Of a stretch of 56,451 nt of DNA, positions 32,449 through 42,080 are shown piece by piece. The number at the start of each line of letters is the position of its first letter. Position 1 is the stretch's first letter. The notes below the pieces were generated by a model. The model did no database searches. It saw only the letters and a list, made by a program, of their open reading frames with translations, and had not been told where the DNA came from. This stretch comes from an uncultured Spirochaeta sp. (GTDB lineage: Bacteria > Spirochaetota > Spirochaetia > DSM-27196 > Alkalispirochaetaceae). Made by a program: the position numbers and the translations under genes. The stretch lies in assembly GCA_913030605.1 (NCBI GenBank), contig CAJWEZ010000025.1, forward strand, positions 1-56,451, written 5' to 3'.

Positions 32449-34050
32449 CTATTCGAGCTCCTCGACCGCGGCGCGTTCCGCGGAGAGCAGCGCCCGGTAG
32501 CGGGCAAAATACCGGTTGAACCCTTCCACATCGGCGGGGTTCGGTTCCACCGTGCTTCCGGTACTGTCCGCGAACACCCGATCCAAAAAACCGGGAAGTC
32601 CGGCGTTGTCCGGGTTCCAGACCGCAAACGCGGCGAGCAGCGCCATACCCCAGGCGCCACCTTCCCCGGCGGTTTCCATCACACTGCAGCGCGAGCCGGT
32701 CGCCGCCGCCATGATCCGCTGTCCCACGCCGGGGGTCTTAAAGAACCCGCCGTGGCCGCGAATCTCCTCGACCTCAACGCCCTCGTCCCGGGTCAGGATA
32801 TCGAGTCCCGTTCGCATCGCCGCCAGGGCGGAGAACAGATGCGCCCGGACGAAGTTCGCCAGGGAGAACGTCGCTCCCGTGCCGCGGGCGAAGAGCGGCC
32901 GTCCCTCGCCGAACCCGGTGACGTGCTCCCCGGAGACGTAGGGGATCGATACCAGACCACCGGCATCGGCATCCGCCTCGAGCGCGAGCGGCATGAGGCG
33001 TGCGAACACCTCGCCGGTGTCGACATCCGCGCCCAGCGTCCGGGCGGCCTCACCGAAGAGGTTCATCCAGGCGTCGAAATCGGAGGTGCAGTTGTTGGAG
33101 TGCGCCATGCCCACGGGGCTGCCGTCCGGTGTGAGGACGATGTCGATCTCCGAATGAAACGCCTTGAGCGACCGCTCGAGTACCAGCATCGCGAAGACCG
33201 AGGTACCTGCAGAGACGTTGCCGGTCCGGGGCCGGACGCTGTTGGTTGCCACCATGCCGGTGCCGGCGTCACCCTCCGGCGGACACAGCGGGATTCCCGC
33301 CTGCAGGGTCCCCGTAGTGTCCAGGAGTCCGGCCCCCTCTTTCGTCAGGGAGCCGGCAACGTCGCCGGCCGGCACGATTTTGGGAAGAATATCGGCCAGT
33401 TTCCACGGGAGCGCGCGGTTCGCAACCTGTTTGTCGAACGCCGCGATCATGCCGGCGTCAAACTGTAGCGTCGACGGATCAACCGGAAACATGCCGGAGG
33501 CCTCGTCGGGACCGAGGACGAACTCGCCGGTGAGTTTCCAGTGTACGTACCCCGCGAGGGTGGTGATCCGGCGAATCCGGGGGACGTGCTCTTCGCCGTT
33601 GAGGATCGCCTGGTACAGGTGAGCGATGCTCCAGCGCTGCGGAATGGGAAAACCGAACAGCGAGCCGAGTTCCTCGGATGCCTGCCCCGTGATGTTGTTG
33701 CGCCACGTACGGAACGGCACCAGGAGTTCACCGGCCTCGTCGAAGGCCAGATAGCCGTGCATCATGCCGCTGAAACCCGCCGCCGCAACCTGCGACACGG
33801 CGGTACCGTACTGCCGCTTTACATCCCCGGCGAGGTCGGCGAAACAGGCGGCGAGTCCTGTCCACACCTCATCCAGGGGATAGGTCCAGACGCCGTCTTC
33901 CTGACGGTTCTCCCACCCGTGGGATCCCGCCGCCAGGGGGCGGAAATCGGGACCGATCAGAGTCGCCTTGATACGGGTAGATCCGAGTTCCACGCCGAGT
34001 ACGGCGCCTCCCTCGGCAATCAGTCCCGCAGGATCGTATGCTGCTGCCAT
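32449..34050 (-). CDS. araB: L-ribulokinase (FGGY family)
   Basis: A 533-residue FGGY carbohydrate kinase. [17 protein letters not shown] (phosphate 1), [45 protein letters not shown] (phosphate 2) and [23 protein letters not shown] (adenosine region) are all present. Sequence type is the xylulokinase-like form that acts as ribulokinase in non-enteric bacteria; placement directly after araA supports phosphorylation of L-ribulose to L-ribulose 5-phosphate. GGAGG lies seven bases before the ATG. It is separated from araA by 189 bases holding several hairpins. Third gene of the regulator-araA-araB unit. Confidence 0.9.
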   Translation of the reverse strand: MAAAYDPAGLIAEGGAVLGVELGSTRIKATLIGPDFRPLAAGSHGWENRQEDGVWTYPLDEVWTGLAACFADLAGDVKRQYGTAVSQVAAAGFSGMMHGYLAFDEAGELLVPFRTWRNNITGQASEELGSLFGFPIPQRWSIAHLYQAILNGEEHVPRIRRITTLAGYVHWKLTGEFVLGPDEASGMFPVDPSTLQFDAGMIAAFDKQVANRALPWKLADILPKIVPAGDVAGSLTKEGAGLLDTTGTLQAGIPLCPPEGDAGTGMVATNSVRPRTGNVSAGTSVFAMLVLERSLKAFHSEIDIVLTPDGSPVGMAHSNNCTSDFDAWMNLFGEAARTLGADVDTGEVFARLMPLALEADADAGGLVSIPYVSGEHVTGFGEGRPLFARGTGATFSLANFVRAHLFSALAAMRTGLDILTRDEGVEVEEIRGHGGFFKTPGVGQRIMAAATGSRCSVMETAGEGGAWGMALLAAFAVWNPDNAGLPGFLDRVFADSTGSTVEPNPADVEGFNRYFARYRALLSAERAAVEELE

Positions 34051-34164
34051 CGTCTACCTCCAGATTCAGGGGAATATGCAATCGTTCTCAGGGCAGTGTA
34101 CACCCGTACGGACGGCCGCGCACGGGCCGATCGTGGATTCCCGCGACCGATGGGCCGGGTCGCG

Positions 34165-34231
34165 CGCCGCCGTATTGGCGGCGTCCCCCGGGGAATGCCC
34201 CCGGGGAGCGGCACCCCTCAAGGGGCGCCGC
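34165..34231 (-). other. Cluster of hairpins in the araA-araB intergenic region
   Basis: Three structures in 67 bases: CGCCGCC-GTATT-GGCGGCG (34165-34183), two copies of the palindrome CCCCGGGG just after it, and GCGGC-A-CCCCT-CA-AGGGG-C-GCCGC (34208-34231), which starts nine bases past the araA stop on the minus strand. No T-run. Likely RNA-processing or stability elements that let araA and araB be expressed at different levels. The remaining bases of this gap (34051-34164) hold only the araB ribosome-binding site. Confidence 0.6.
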
Positions 34232-34239
34232 GGGAAACC

Positions 34240-35718
34240 CTACCGGGATGCCCAGTACATGTCGCTGAGGGCCAGTTCCTGCCGGAACCGCCGAAGGTCG
34301 GTTCCCTTGTCGATGACCGTCAGCTCGATCCCCGCCATGGTGGCGTAGTCCTCGAGCATTTCGGTGGTCACCTGCTGACTGAACCCGGTGTGGTGGGCGC
34401 CGCCGGCGTAGATCCACGCCGCCGCAGCGACCTCCAGATTGGGGGCCGGCACCCATACGGTTCGCGCCACCGGCAGGTTGGGCAGCGGGGCGTCGGGCGT
34501 CACCGCCTCAACCTCGTTGACCAGCAGCCGGTACCGGCCGCCGAGATCGATCACCGAGGCGTTGAGGGCGGGTCCCGCCGGTGAATCGAACACGAGCCGG
34601 ACCGGGTCCGCTTTTCCACCGATACCGAGGGGATGAATCTCCAGTGACGGCTTTCCGCTGGCGATGGTGGGACAGATCTCGAGCATGTGAGAACCGAGTA
34701 CCCGTTCGCGGCCGGGTTCAAAGTGGTACGTGTAGTCCTCCATGAACGAGGTCCCACCGGGGAGTCCCTCGGCCATCACCTTCATCGCCCGCAGCAGGGC
34801 CGAGGTCTTCCAGTCGCCCTCGGCACCAAAGCCGTAGCCGTCCGCCATCAGCCGCTGAACCGCCAGTCCCGGGAGCTGTTCGAACCCGTGCAGGTTCTCG
34901 AAGGTGTCGGTGAAGGCCACAAAATCCCCGTCCTCGAGGAACGACCGCAGGCCGATCTCCTGGCGTGCCGCGTAGCGGAGCGAGTCATGGGCCGCGCCGC
35001 CCGGTTTGAGTTCGTCGGCGACCGTGTAGGCGTCCAGGTACTGCTTCACCAGGCGATCGATGTCGGCGTCGGAGGCGGCATCAAACCGCTCGACGAGGTC
35101 GCCGACGCCGTATCCGTTCACGGAGTACCCGAAGGTCATCTCAGCCGACACCTTGTCACCTTCGGTGACCGCCACGTTGCGCATGTTGTCACCGAAACGG
35201 GCGATCCGGGCACCCTGCATCGAGGCGTGGGCGGCGGCGGCGCGGGCCCAGGCGCCGATGCGCTGATGCGCCTGCTCGCTCTTCCAGTGGCCGACGACGA
35301 CCTTTCTCGGAATGCCCATGCGGGTCATCATGTAGCCGAACTCGCGGCCGCCGTGGGCGGTCTGGTTCAGATTCATGAAGTCCATGTCGATCGAGTCCCA
35401 GGGAATGTCGCGGCCGTACTGCGTGTGAAAGTGGAGAATCGGCCGCTGCAGTCGCGAGAGTCCGGCGATCCACATCTTGGCCGGCGAAAAGGTGTGCATC
35501 CAGAGGACGACGCCGACGCATTCGGAGCTGCCGTTGATTTCCTGGACCGCGGATGTGATCTCCTCCGCCGTGGTCAGGACCGACTTGAATACAACCTTGT
35601 GGGGAATCGCGGGGGCACCGTCCAGGCCCCGCGCAATCTCGGCGGCGTGTTCCGCAACCTGCTTGAGCGGACCAGGTCCGTACAGGTGCTGACTCCCGGC
35701 GTACATCCAGAGTTCCAT
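34240..35718 (-). CDS. araA: L-arabinose isomerase
   Basis: A 492-residue AraA, the usual length. It converts L-arabinose to L-ribulose. Visible: [20 protein letters not shown] at the start, [19 protein letters not shown], the metal and active-site region around [18 protein letters not shown] and [27 protein letters not shown] (Glu and His ligands for Mn2+), and [18 protein letters not shown] near the end (catalytic His). No break or missing residue. Four bases separate it from the LacI-type regulator upstream, so the two are co-transcribed from the operator-controlled promoter at 36.9 kb. Confidence 0.97.
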   Translation of the reverse strand: MELWMYAGSQHLYGPGPLKQVAEHAAEIARGLDGAPAIPHKVVFKSVLTTAEEITSAVQEINGSSECVGVVLWMHTFSPAKMWIAGLSRLQRPILHFHTQYGRDIPWDSIDMDFMNLNQTAHGGREFGYMMTRMGIPRKVVVGHWKSEQAHQRIGAWARAAAAHASMQGARIARFGDNMRNVAVTEGDKVSAEMTFGYSVNGYGVGDLVERFDAASDADIDRLVKQYLDAYTVADELKPGGAAHDSLRYAARQEIGLRSFLEDGDFVAFTDTFENLHGFEQLPGLAVQRLMADGYGFGAEGDWKTSALLRAMKVMAEGLPGGTSFMEDYTYHFEPGRERVLGSHMLEICPTIASGKPSLEIHPLGIGGKADPVRLVFDSPAGPALNASVIDLGGRYRLLVNEVEAVTPDAPLPNLPVARTVWVPAPNLEVAAAAWIYAGGAHHTGFSQQVTTEMLEDYATMAGIELTVIDKGTDLRRFRQELALSDMYWASR

Positions 35719-35722
35719 GAGA

Positions 35723-36868
35723 CTATCCTTTCGCCGGAATCGGTGAGATCTGATGGAACTGGAGTGTTTCCCGTGTCACCAGATCGACCGGTATCCGAAT
35801 TTGGGGTTCCACGCGTTCTTTCAGAACGGCGTGACGATATAGGGCGTACACGGCCTGGTAGCCCTGGTTTTCAGGTTGCTGGTTAATGAGAAACGACAGC
35901 GATCCCGCCCTGAGGCAGGCGATATTCTCCGCCAAAAGGTCGTAGCCCACAATCGGCGGCACGGAAACAGGCGAACCGCCGGCTGTGTCCTGCAGCGCGT
36001 TCCCGATCGACTCGATCACGGCGTGGGCGGCGGCGTTTGTGACGAATAATCCGTCGAGGGGCGGCGTGCGGGACATCCGGTCGCGGACGATCTCCCGGAG
36101 GCGGCGTTCTGAAGTCGCTTCGATGCGCTCGGTGGTGGCGGCCTCGCAGAAATAGTCCTCAAATCCCGCGCGGCGTCGCATCAGGTGGTAGTCGTCCTGG
36201 CCAACCACGACGGACGCGAACCGTCCGGATCCCGCCATCAGGTGGAGCAGCTTCGCCGCCAGGAGCCCGCTTTCGTAGCTTTCCTGGGAAATCGAGCACA
36301 GCAGATCCACATCCGGAAGCTCTCCGTCGAGAACGACCACCGGGACCGGTGCCACGTGCCGGGCCAGGTCGGCGGACAGTGACTGCAGCGTCGGTGCCAG
36401 GATGACCCCGGCGTATTCCTCGTCGGGAACGCCCTCCAACGATTCCTGCTCGCCGAACGCCTCCTCGATCTGGGACGCGATCCGGCTGAAGGTTTCCGGC
36501 TGGAATCGGTCGTAGTGCGCGAAACGAACGCGGATGTAGTGGTGGGCAAGCTGCTGCACCGCCCGGTTGATTCCCGAGACCACCAGCTCCCAGAAGCCTC
36601 CGTCCTGATGCGGGTGGGGCAGCACGACCATCATCGTCCGCCACTGCGCCTTCTTCAGGTTGCTCGCAACGAGGTTGGGTTGGAATTCGAGCCGGGCCGC
36701 GGCGTCCCGCACGCGCCGGGCGGTCTCCTCGGAGAAACGCCCGCGGTTGTGGAGAACGCGGTCCACCGTACCGATCGACACGCCGGCCTCCCGGGCGACG
36801 TCCTTCATTGTGGCTGTCTTCGCACGTCCCATGATGTTCATTTTGTTGGTGTCCGGTGCCGTAGCCAA
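35723..36868 (-). CDS. LacI-family regulator of arabinose genes
   Basis: A 381-residue repressor: LacI helix-turn-helix [24 protein letters not shown] near residue 20, hinge [11 protein letters not shown], then a periplasmic-binding-protein-like ligand domain ([82 protein letters not shown]). VDRVLHNRG is typical of regulators with pentose-type effectors. The start is TTG 36868 with AGGCGG upstream; ATGs at 36841 and 36832 are alternatives. It very probably binds TGCGTTA-N4-TAACGCA at 36882, 37184 and 38032, covering itself with araAB, araD and the transporter; L-arabinose as inducer is inference. Confidence 0.9.
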   Translation of the reverse strand: MATAPDTNKMNIMGRAKTATMKDVAREAGVSIGTVDRVLHNRGRFSEETARRVRDAAARLEFQPNLVASNLKKAQWRTMMVVLPHPHQDGGFWELVVSGINRAVQQLAHHYIRVRFAHYDRFQPETFSRIASQIEEAFGEQESLEGVPDEEYAGVILAPTLQSLSADLARHVAPVPVVVLDGELPDVDLLCSISQESYESGLLAAKLLHLMAGSGRFASVVVGQDDYHLMRRRAGFEDYFCEAATTERIEATSERRLREIVRDRMSRTPPLDGLFVTNAAAHAVIESIGNALQDTAGGSPVSVPPIVGYDLLAENIACLRAGSLSFLINQQPENQGYQAVYALYRHAVLKERVEPQIRIPVDLVTRETLQFHQISPIPAKG

Positions 36869-36881
36869 GTGTCGCCGCCTG

Positions 36882-36899
36882 TGCGTTATCGTTAACGCA
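36882..36899 (-). promoter_or_regulatory. Arabinose operator 1 (regulator-araA-araB)
   Basis: TGCGTTA-TCGT-TAACGCA, a perfect 7-bp inverted repeat around a four-base centre, immediately downstream of the -10 box and covering the predicted transcription start. LacI-type repression is expected. Same sequence family as the sites at 37184 and 38032. Confidence 0.9.
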
Positions 36900-36929
36900 A
36901 TTGTATGGGCGCCTTCTCGCTGCTGTCAA
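36900..36929 (-). promoter_or_regulatory. Promoter of the regulator-araA-araB operon
   Basis: Minus strand: TTGACA (36924-36929), 18 bases, TACAAT (36900-36905), abutting operator 1. Close to sigma70 consensus, consistent with a strong promoter held in check by the repressor. Confidence 0.85.
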
Positions 36930-37004
36930 CAAAGAATTGGCCCTCCGTTCCGGCTCCGTACGGGCGCGTGTTACCGGTTTTCTGACGGTGCGACACACAG
37001 GGTG

Positions 37005-37086
37005 CGCGATGCGCGCCCGCGGAGGCCGCCCGCCGCAGAACTCGCAGTGGTAGACGTTGAGCGCACGCGATGCGTGCCCGCGGAGG
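37005..37086 (+). repeat. 21-bp direct repeats
   Basis: 37005-37025 and 37066-37086 match at 20 of 21 positions (core CGCGATGCG then GCCCGCGGAGG), 61 bp apart. Neither matches the 18-bp operator. Function unknown; could be a second regulator's sites or remnants of a small repeat element. Confidence 0.7.
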
Positions 37087-37183
37087 GAGCTCCGACGTCA
37101 TGCCCCACAGGGGCAGGTAGAGCACTGCCGCCGCAGCGGGCTGCCGCATACACATGCGGTATGCGTTTACACGGGAGCCGACC

Positions 37184-37201
37184 TGCGTTATCGTTACCGC
37201 A
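37184..37201 (+). promoter_or_regulatory. Arabinose operator 2 (araD)
   Basis: TGCGTTA-TCGT-TACCGCA, one mismatch from a perfect inverted repeat and otherwise identical to operator 1. It lies 32 bases before the araD ATG, between any promoter and the ribosome-binding site. Confidence 0.85.
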
Positions 37202-37232
37202 CGCGATCGAACCGACGCGCGAGGAGGACTCG

Positions 37233-37934
37233 ATGACCATACACGAACTCAAGACGGCCACTCTCGAGGCCAACAGGGCGATCGTCGAGGCGGGCCTGGT
37301 GCTGCTGACGTGGGGAAACGCCAGCGTCCGGCACCCGTCGGAGCCGGTCATGGCGATCAAACCCAGCGGCGTGTCCTACGACGCCCTGGATGCCGAGGCG
37401 ATGGTCCTCGTGTCGATCGAAACCGGCGAAGTCGTGGAGGGCACTCTCCGGCCGTCGTCGGATACCGCGACACATCTCGAGATCTACCGCGCCTTTCCCT
37501 CCGCCGGGGCGGTGGTCCACACCCACAGTGCCCGCGCCGTCGCCTGGGCCCAGGCGCAGCGGGACATTCCGATCCTGGGAACCACTCACGCCGACCACTT
37601 CCGGTCCGCGATACCCGTCACCCGGCCGATGACCGCGGAGGAGGTCGCGACGGCGTACGAGCTCAACACCGGTCTGGTCATCGTCGAGACGTTCCGGTCC
37701 CGGGGCATCGACCCGGCAGCGGTCCCGGGTGTCCTGGTCGCTAGCCACGGTCCGTTCGCGTGGGGTGCCGACGCCGCCGCGGCGGTGGACAACGCGATCG
37801 TCCTGGAGGCGGTGGCGGGAATGGCGCTCGAGTCGGAGGCTCTTCGCCCCGGTCTGGCCGCGGCACCGGAACACCTCACCGAAAAGCACTGGCTCCGAAA
37901 ACACGGGACAAACGCCTACTACGGACAGAAATAG
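37233..37934 (+). CDS. araD: L-ribulose-5-phosphate 4-epimerase
   Basis: A 233-residue class II aldolase-family epimerase making D-xylulose 5-phosphate from L-ribulose 5-phosphate, the last step of the arabinose pathway. Seen are LLTWGNASVRHP (phosphate binding), MAIKPSGVSYD, RPSSDTATHLEIYRAFPSAGAVVHTHSARAVAWAQ (zinc His pair HTHS), GTTHADHF and VLVASHGPFAWGADAAAAV (third zinc His). C-terminal HGTNAYYGQK is family-typical. ATG 37233 is chosen for its GAGGAGG site; the frame is open upstream only as a shadow of the regulator gene. Transcribed away from regulator-araAB, towards the transporter. Confidence 0.95.
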   Translation: MTIHELKTATLEANRAIVEAGLVLLTWGNASVRHPSEPVMAIKPSGVSYDALDAEAMVLVSIETGEVVEGTLRPSSDTATHLEIYRAFPSAGAVVHTHSARAVAWAQAQRDIPILGTTHADHFRSAIPVTRPMTAEEVATAYELNTGLVIVETFRSRGIDPAAVPGVLVASHGPFAWGADAAAAVDNAIVLEAVAGMALESEALRPGLAAAPEHLTEKHWLRKHGTNAYYGQK

Positions 37935-37989
37935 GCGACCGGTCCACGGTCGCGCCCGGGATTCCGGATCGTTCGGCTGAAGTTTTTCA

Positions 37990-38018
37990 TTGACCGCTGC
38001 CGGAACCGGTGCTACGCT
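37990..38018 (+). promoter_or_regulatory. Promoter of the sugar ABC transporter
   Basis: TTGACC (37990-37995), 17 bases, TACGCT (38013-38018). The predicted start (about 38025) lies just upstream of operator 3, so the repressor would block initiation or early elongation. Confidence 0.75.
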
Positions 38019-38031
38019 CAGAAATAACAGG

Positions 38032-38049
38032 TGCGTTAACGATAACGCA
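38032..38049 (+). promoter_or_regulatory. Arabinose operator 3 (transporter)
   Basis: TGCGTTA-ACGA-TAACGCA, perfect arms; extended by one more pair (G and C) on each side. It is the reverse-complement orientation of operator 1. Located in the leader of the binding-protein gene, 61 bases before its ATG. Confidence 0.9.
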
Positions 38050-38110
38050 CATCACTGCGGCCGGACGGCGTTCGCCGTTCCCGCCGGAAACCCAATAAGG
38101 AGGGACTCAG

Positions 38111-39190
38111 ATGAAGAGATTGAGTTCTGTGTTTGTGCTGGTGCTCTTCGCACTGGTCGCCGTCGGTTCAGTCTTCGCCAGTGGACAGGGCGAAAGTGAT
38201 GCTCCTCTCGTCGGCGTAGCGATGCCGACCCAGTCGTCTCAGCGCTGGATCCAGGACGGTAACTACATGAAGCAGGCGCTCGAGGAGCGCGGCTACCGTG
38301 TGGACCTCCAGTACGCCGAAGACAACATCGATGCCCAGGTCTCCCAGATCGAAAACATGATCGTGAAGGGCGCCGACGTGCTGGTGATCGCCGCCATTGA
38401 CGGTGCATCCCTCACGAACGTGCTGCAGCAGGCCGCGGACAACGACGTGTCGGTCATCTCCTACGACCGCCTGATCATCAACACGCCCAACGTCGACTAC
38501 TACGCCACCTTCGACAACTTCCAGGTCGGTGTGCTCCAGGGTGGATACATCGTGGACGCCCTCGATCTCGAGTCCGGAGCGGGCCCGTTCAACATCGAGC
38601 TGTTCGCCGGATCCCCCGACGACACCAACGCGTACTACTTTTTTGACGGCGCCATGAGCGAGCTGCAGCCGTACATCGACAACGGTCAGCTCGTCGTACC
38701 CAGTGGCCAGACCGATTTCGATCAGGTCGCCACTCTCCGCTGGGACGGTGCCACGGCGCAGCAGCGCATGGACAACATCCTCGCGGCGTACTACACCGAT
38801 CGCGAAGTTGACGCGGTGCTCTCGCCCTACGATGGTCTGTCCATCGGTATCCTCTCGGCGCTCAAGAGCGTTGGATACGGCGAAGGCGGCAAGGAGCTGC
38901 CGATCGTGACCGGTCAGGACGCCGAGGTTCCCTCGGTGAAATCGATCCTCGCCGGCGAGCAGACTTCCACGGTCTTCAAGGACACCCGTGTCCTGGCGGA
39001 TCGCGCCGCGAACATGGTCGACGCCGTTCTTCAGGGCACCGAGCCCGAGATCAACGACACCGAGACCTACGACAACGGCGTGTTCGTTGTTCCGTCGTAC
39101 CTCGAGTCTCCGGTGTCGGTTGACATCAACAACTGGGAAGAGGTTCTCATCGACAGCGGCTACTACACCCGGGAAGACCTGGGGCTGTAG
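38111..39190 (+). CDS. chvE: Sugar ABC transporter binding protein, ChvE type
   Basis: A 359-residue exported binding protein. The signal ends VFASGQGE, as in the other binding protein of this window. Mature sequence [55 protein letters not shown] and [45 protein letters not shown] matches the ChvE/multiple-sugar-binding group, which binds arabinose, galactose, glucose and related monosaccharides. Being under the arabinose operator, L-arabinose is the likely ligand. AAGGAGG lies before the ATG. A long hairpin follows and probably trims read-through to the ATPase gene. Confidence 0.93.
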   Translation: MKRLSSVFVLVLFALVAVGSVFASGQGESDAPLVGVAMPTQSSQRWIQDGNYMKQALEERGYRVDLQYAEDNIDAQVSQIENMIVKGADVLVIAAIDGASLTNVLQQAADNDVSVISYDRLIINTPNVDYYATFDNFQVGVLQGGYIVDALDLESGAGPFNIELFAGSPDDTNAYYFFDGAMSELQPYIDNGQLVVPSGQTDFDQVATLRWDGATAQQRMDNILAAYYTDREVDAVLSPYDGLSIGILSALKSVGYGEGGKELPIVTGQDAEVPSVKSILAGEQTSTVFKDTRVLADRAANMVDAVLQGTEPEINDTETYDNGVFVVPSYLESPVSVDINNWEEVLIDSGYYTREDLGL

Positions 39191-39208
39191 ACGCACGCAG
39201 TGTGCATC

Positions 39209-39246
39209 GGCCGGCGGTCCGGGCCCGAGGGTCCGGGCCGTCGGCC
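39209..39246 (+). terminator. Attenuating hairpin after the binding-protein gene
   Basis: An 18-base left arm (39209-39226) pairs fully with the right arm (39229-39246), allowing G-U pairs; a few central pairs must open to make a loop. It is followed by ATTTTC. Likely a partial terminator, giving more binding protein than membrane components. Confidence 0.75.
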
Positions 39247-39290
39247 ATTTTCTTCGTCGCGTATCACCCCACCAAGGAGTACAATGGACC

Positions 39291-40835
39291 ATGGCAGATG
39301 TAGTACTTGAGATGCGGGGAATCACAAAGAGGTTCTCCGGCGTCACCGCCCTCGATGGTGTCGACCTGTCGGTTGAGGACGATGAAATCCACGCCCTGGT
39401 CGGGGAGAACGGCGCCGGAAAATCAACGCTGATGAACGTACTCTCCGGTGTGTTTCCCCACAGCGAGTACGAGGGGCAGATCCTGTTTCAGGGACAGGAA
39501 GTCTCCTTCAACGACATCAAGGACAGCGAGCGGGTCGGTATCGTCATCATCCACCAGGAACTGGCGCTTATTCCCCATTTGTCGATAGCAGAGAACATCT
39601 TCCTCGGAAACGAGCAGGCGTCCTCCGGTGTCATCAACTGGAACCGAACCGTCAGCCGCAGCCACGAGCTTCTGAAGAAGGTCGGACTGGACGAACACCC
39701 GAACACGCTCGTCCGTAACATCGGCGTCGGAAAGCAGCAGCTGGTCGAGATCGCCAAGGCGCTGGCCAAGGACGTCAAACTGCTGATTCTCGACGAGCCC
39801 ACAGCGGCGCTCAACGACGAGGAATCCAACCGTCTCCTGGATCTTCTCGAGGACCTGAAATCCCACGGGGTCACGTCGATCCTCATCAGTCACAAGCTGA
39901 ACGAGGTCGAGCGCATCTCCGACCGCATCACCGTGATCCGGGACGGCAAGAACGTGGAGACGCTCACCCGCGGGCGCGATGCCTTTCACGAGGACCGCAT
40001 CATCAAGGGCATGGTCGGTCGCGAAATCACCGACCGCTGGCCCGAGCGAGATCACGAGATCGGCGACGAGGTATTCAGGGTCGAGGACTGGACGGTGTAT
40101 CACCCGCAGCAGGAGCACCGTCGGGTTGTGAACAACGTCAATTTCTTCATCCGTCGCGGTGAGGTGGTCGGGTTTGCCGGCCTCATGGGCGCCGGACGGA
40201 CCGAGATCGCGATGAGCCTCTTCGGGAAATCCTACGGACAGAAACATTCCGGTCGAATCTTCAAGAACGGCGAGGAGATCGAACTTCGCGATGTCGCCGA
40301 TTCGATCGACAAGGGAGTGGCCTACGTCAGCGAGGACCGCAAGACCTACGGGCTCGTGCTGATCCAGGACGTGAAAAACAATATCTCCCTGGCGAACCTC
40401 AAACGGGTCGCCAACGGTGGGGTGCTCAACTCCAACGAGGAGATCGTCCAGACGGAGGCGTACCGCAAGCGCCTGTCGGTGCGGTCTCGGGGCCTCGACC
40501 AGGTCGTTCAGACCCTCTCCGGCGGCAATCAGCAGAAGGTGGTTCTGAGCAAATGGCTCATGGCCGAACCCGAGGTCCTGCTGCTCGATGAACCCACCCG
40601 CGGTATCGACGTCGGCGCCAAGTACGAAATCTATACGATCATCAACAAGCTCGCCGCCGAGGGCAAGGGCATCCTGATGATCAGTTCCGAAATGCCGGAG
40701 CTTCTGGGAATGTGCGACCGGATCTACGTGGTGAACGGCGGGGAGATCGCCGGCGTTCTCACGCGGGAGGAAGCGTCCCAGGAGAGCATCATGAAAACGA
40801 TCATGACCCACCAAAAACAGCTGGTAAAGGAGTAG
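39291..40835 (+). CDS. gguA: Sugar ABC transporter ATPase, GguA type (two nucleotide-binding domains)
   Basis: A 514-residue duplicated ATPase. Domain 1: Walker [18 protein letters not shown]-loop [10 protein letters not shown], signature region [15 protein letters not shown] (the usual altered form), Walker [14 protein letters not shown]. Domain 2: degenerate Walker [15 protein letters not shown], signature [15 protein letters not shown], Walker [15 protein letters not shown]. This asymmetry is normal for the CUT2 (ribose/xylose) class. ATG 39291 follows AAGGAG by 11 bases; upstream in-frame sequence is a shadow. It ends two bases before the permease start. Confidence 0.95.
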   Translation: MADVVLEMRGITKRFSGVTALDGVDLSVEDDEIHALVGENGAGKSTLMNVLSGVFPHSEYEGQILFQGQEVSFNDIKDSERVGIVIIHQELALIPHLSIAENIFLGNEQASSGVINWNRTVSRSHELLKKVGLDEHPNTLVRNIGVGKQQLVEIAKALAKDVKLLILDEPTAALNDEESNRLLDLLEDLKSHGVTSILISHKLNEVERISDRITVIRDGKNVETLTRGRDAFHEDRIIKGMVGREITDRWPERDHEIGDEVFRVEDWTVYHPQQEHRRVVNNVNFFIRRGEVVGFAGLMGAGRTEIAMSLFGKSYGQKHSGRIFKNGEEIELRDVADSIDKGVAYVSEDRKTYGLVLIQDVKNNISLANLKRVANGGVLNSNEEIVQTEAYRKRLSVRSRGLDQVVQTLSGGNQQKVVLSKWLMAEPEVLLLDEPTRGIDVGAKYEIYTIINKLAAEGKGILMISSEMPELLGMCDRIYVVNGGEIAGVLTREEASQESIMKTIMTHQKQLVKE

Positions 40836-40837
40836 TT

Positions 40838-42010
40838 GTGAATCAGCTTGTCAGTTATTTCCGGAACAACATCCGACAGAACGGAATGGTGATGGCCCTC
40901 GTTCTGATCATGGTGCTGTTCCAGCTTACGACCGGCGGAATTCTCTTCCGTCCCATGAACGTCAACAACCTGGTCCTCCAGAACTCCTACGTTCTGATCC
41001 TCGCCACCGGTATGTTGCTGGTCATCATCACGGGACGAATCGACCTGTCGGTCGGTTCTGTGGTCGCCTTCGTCGGCGCCGTATCCGCCGTCATGATGGT
41101 CGACTGGAACGTTCCCGTCGGAGTCACGATCGTGGCGGCGCTGCTGATCGGAGCCGCGGTCGGGGCGTTTCACGGGTACCTCATCGCATACATGAAGATC
41201 CCGATGTTCATCACGACCCTCGGCGGTATGCTCATCTGGCGCGGCCTTACCATGGTCATCCTGAAGGGTCAGACCAAGGCGCCGTTCGACGAGAGCTTTC
41301 AGGCGATCGCCGCGGGCTACCTTCCCGGACGTGATATCCGCATCGGTTCGTTCAACACGATTGCACTGGTCTTCGGCCTGATCCTGTCCGCGATCTTCGT
41401 GGTCCTGCTGCTGCGATCGCGGAAGGACAAGGTCAAGTACGGGTTCGAGGTGCCGCCGGGGTGGATCGAGGCGCTGCGCATCGGGTTTATCGTCCTCGCG
41501 GTTAACCTGCTCACATTTAGCCTCGCCGACTACAACGGTATCCCGATCGTCCTCATTCTCCTGCTGGGTCTGGTCACGTTCTACACGTTCCTGACGCAGA
41601 ACACGATCTTCGGGCGCCACATTTACGCCCTCGGCGGAAACGCCAAGGCGGCGAAACTCTCCGGCGTGAAGACCGAGCGCGTCCTGTTCATGGTGTATAT
41701 GAACAACGGCCTCATGGCGGCCCTCGCCGGTTTGGTTGTGGCCGGTCGCCTCAACGCCGCGACGCCGAAAGCGGGAACGATGTTCGAGCTCGACGCGATC
41801 GCCTCGTGTTTTATCGGTGGCGCCTCCGCCACCGGTGGTGTTGGTACCGTTATCGGTGCGATCGTTGGTGGTCTGGTCATGGGTGTTCTGAACAACGGAA
41901 TGTCGATCATGGGTGTCAGCGTCGACTGGCAGCAGACGATCAAGGGCGTCGTACTGCTCATCGCCGTATTCTTCGACGTCATCACCAAGAACAAGGGGCA
42001 GAACGCCTGA
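40838..42010 (+). CDS. gguB: Sugar ABC transporter permease, GguB type
   Basis: A 390-residue CUT2 permease with about ten helices, including LVLQNSYVLILATGMLLVIITGRIDLSVGSVVAF, IPMFITTLGGMLIWRG and, near the end, NTIFGRHIYALGGNAKAAKLSGV and CFIGGASATGGVGTVIGAIVGGLVMGVLNNGMSI. GguB/XylH-like permeases carry the extra cytoplasmic loop seen here around 185-220. It is chosen to start at GTG 40838, two bases past the ATPase stop with AAAGGAG upstream. Last gene of the transporter operon, followed by a strong terminator. Confidence 0.94.
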   Translation: MNQLVSYFRNNIRQNGMVMALVLIMVLFQLTTGGILFRPMNVNNLVLQNSYVLILATGMLLVIITGRIDLSVGSVVAFVGAVSAVMMVDWNVPVGVTIVAALLIGAAVGAFHGYLIAYMKIPMFITTLGGMLIWRGLTMVILKGQTKAPFDESFQAIAAGYLPGRDIRIGSFNTIALVFGLILSAIFVVLLLRSRKDKVKYGFEVPPGWIEALRIGFIVLAVNLLTFSLADYNGIPIVLILLLGLVTFYTFLTQNTIFGRHIYALGGNAKAAKLSGVKTERVLFMVYMNNGLMAALAGLVVAGRLNAATPKAGTMFELDAIASCFIGGASATGGVGTVIGAIVGGLVMGVLNNGMSIMGVSVDWQQTIKGVVLLIAVFFDVITKNKGQNA

Positions 42011-42038
42011 CGACGGCGGTTCTCACTGGATGTTCCTT

Positions 42039-42080
42039 CGGCGACCCGCGCTGTGTGCTGCGCGGGTCGCCGTTTTTTTT
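42039..42080 (+). terminator. Rho-independent terminator of the sugar transporter operon
   Basis: CGGCGACCCGCGC (42039-42051) and GCGCGGGTCGCCG (42060-42072) form a perfect 13-bp stem with an eight-base loop, followed by eight T (42073-42080). The stop codon TAA of the convergent antiporter gene lies inside the T-run. Confidence 0.97.

Larger units (their letters stand above)
36869..37232. other. 364-base divergent control region between the regulator and araD
   Basis: No gene is seen here. It holds, left to right, operator 1 and the regulator promoter, a short hairpin-rich stretch with a 21-bp direct repeat, the palindrome GGAGCTCC (37086-37093), small hairpins TGCCCC-ACA-GGGGCA (37101-37115) and CCGCAT-ACAC-ATGCGG (37144-37159), operator 2, and the araD ribosome-binding site (GAGGAGG). 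No clear promoter for araD was identified. Confidence 0.7.

Noticed and set aside
36660..37232. Extension of the araD frame into the regulator gene
   Set aside because: Translates to Arg/Ser-rich sequence opposite the LacI-type gene; GAGGAGG and ATG 37233 give the standard AraD N-terminus.
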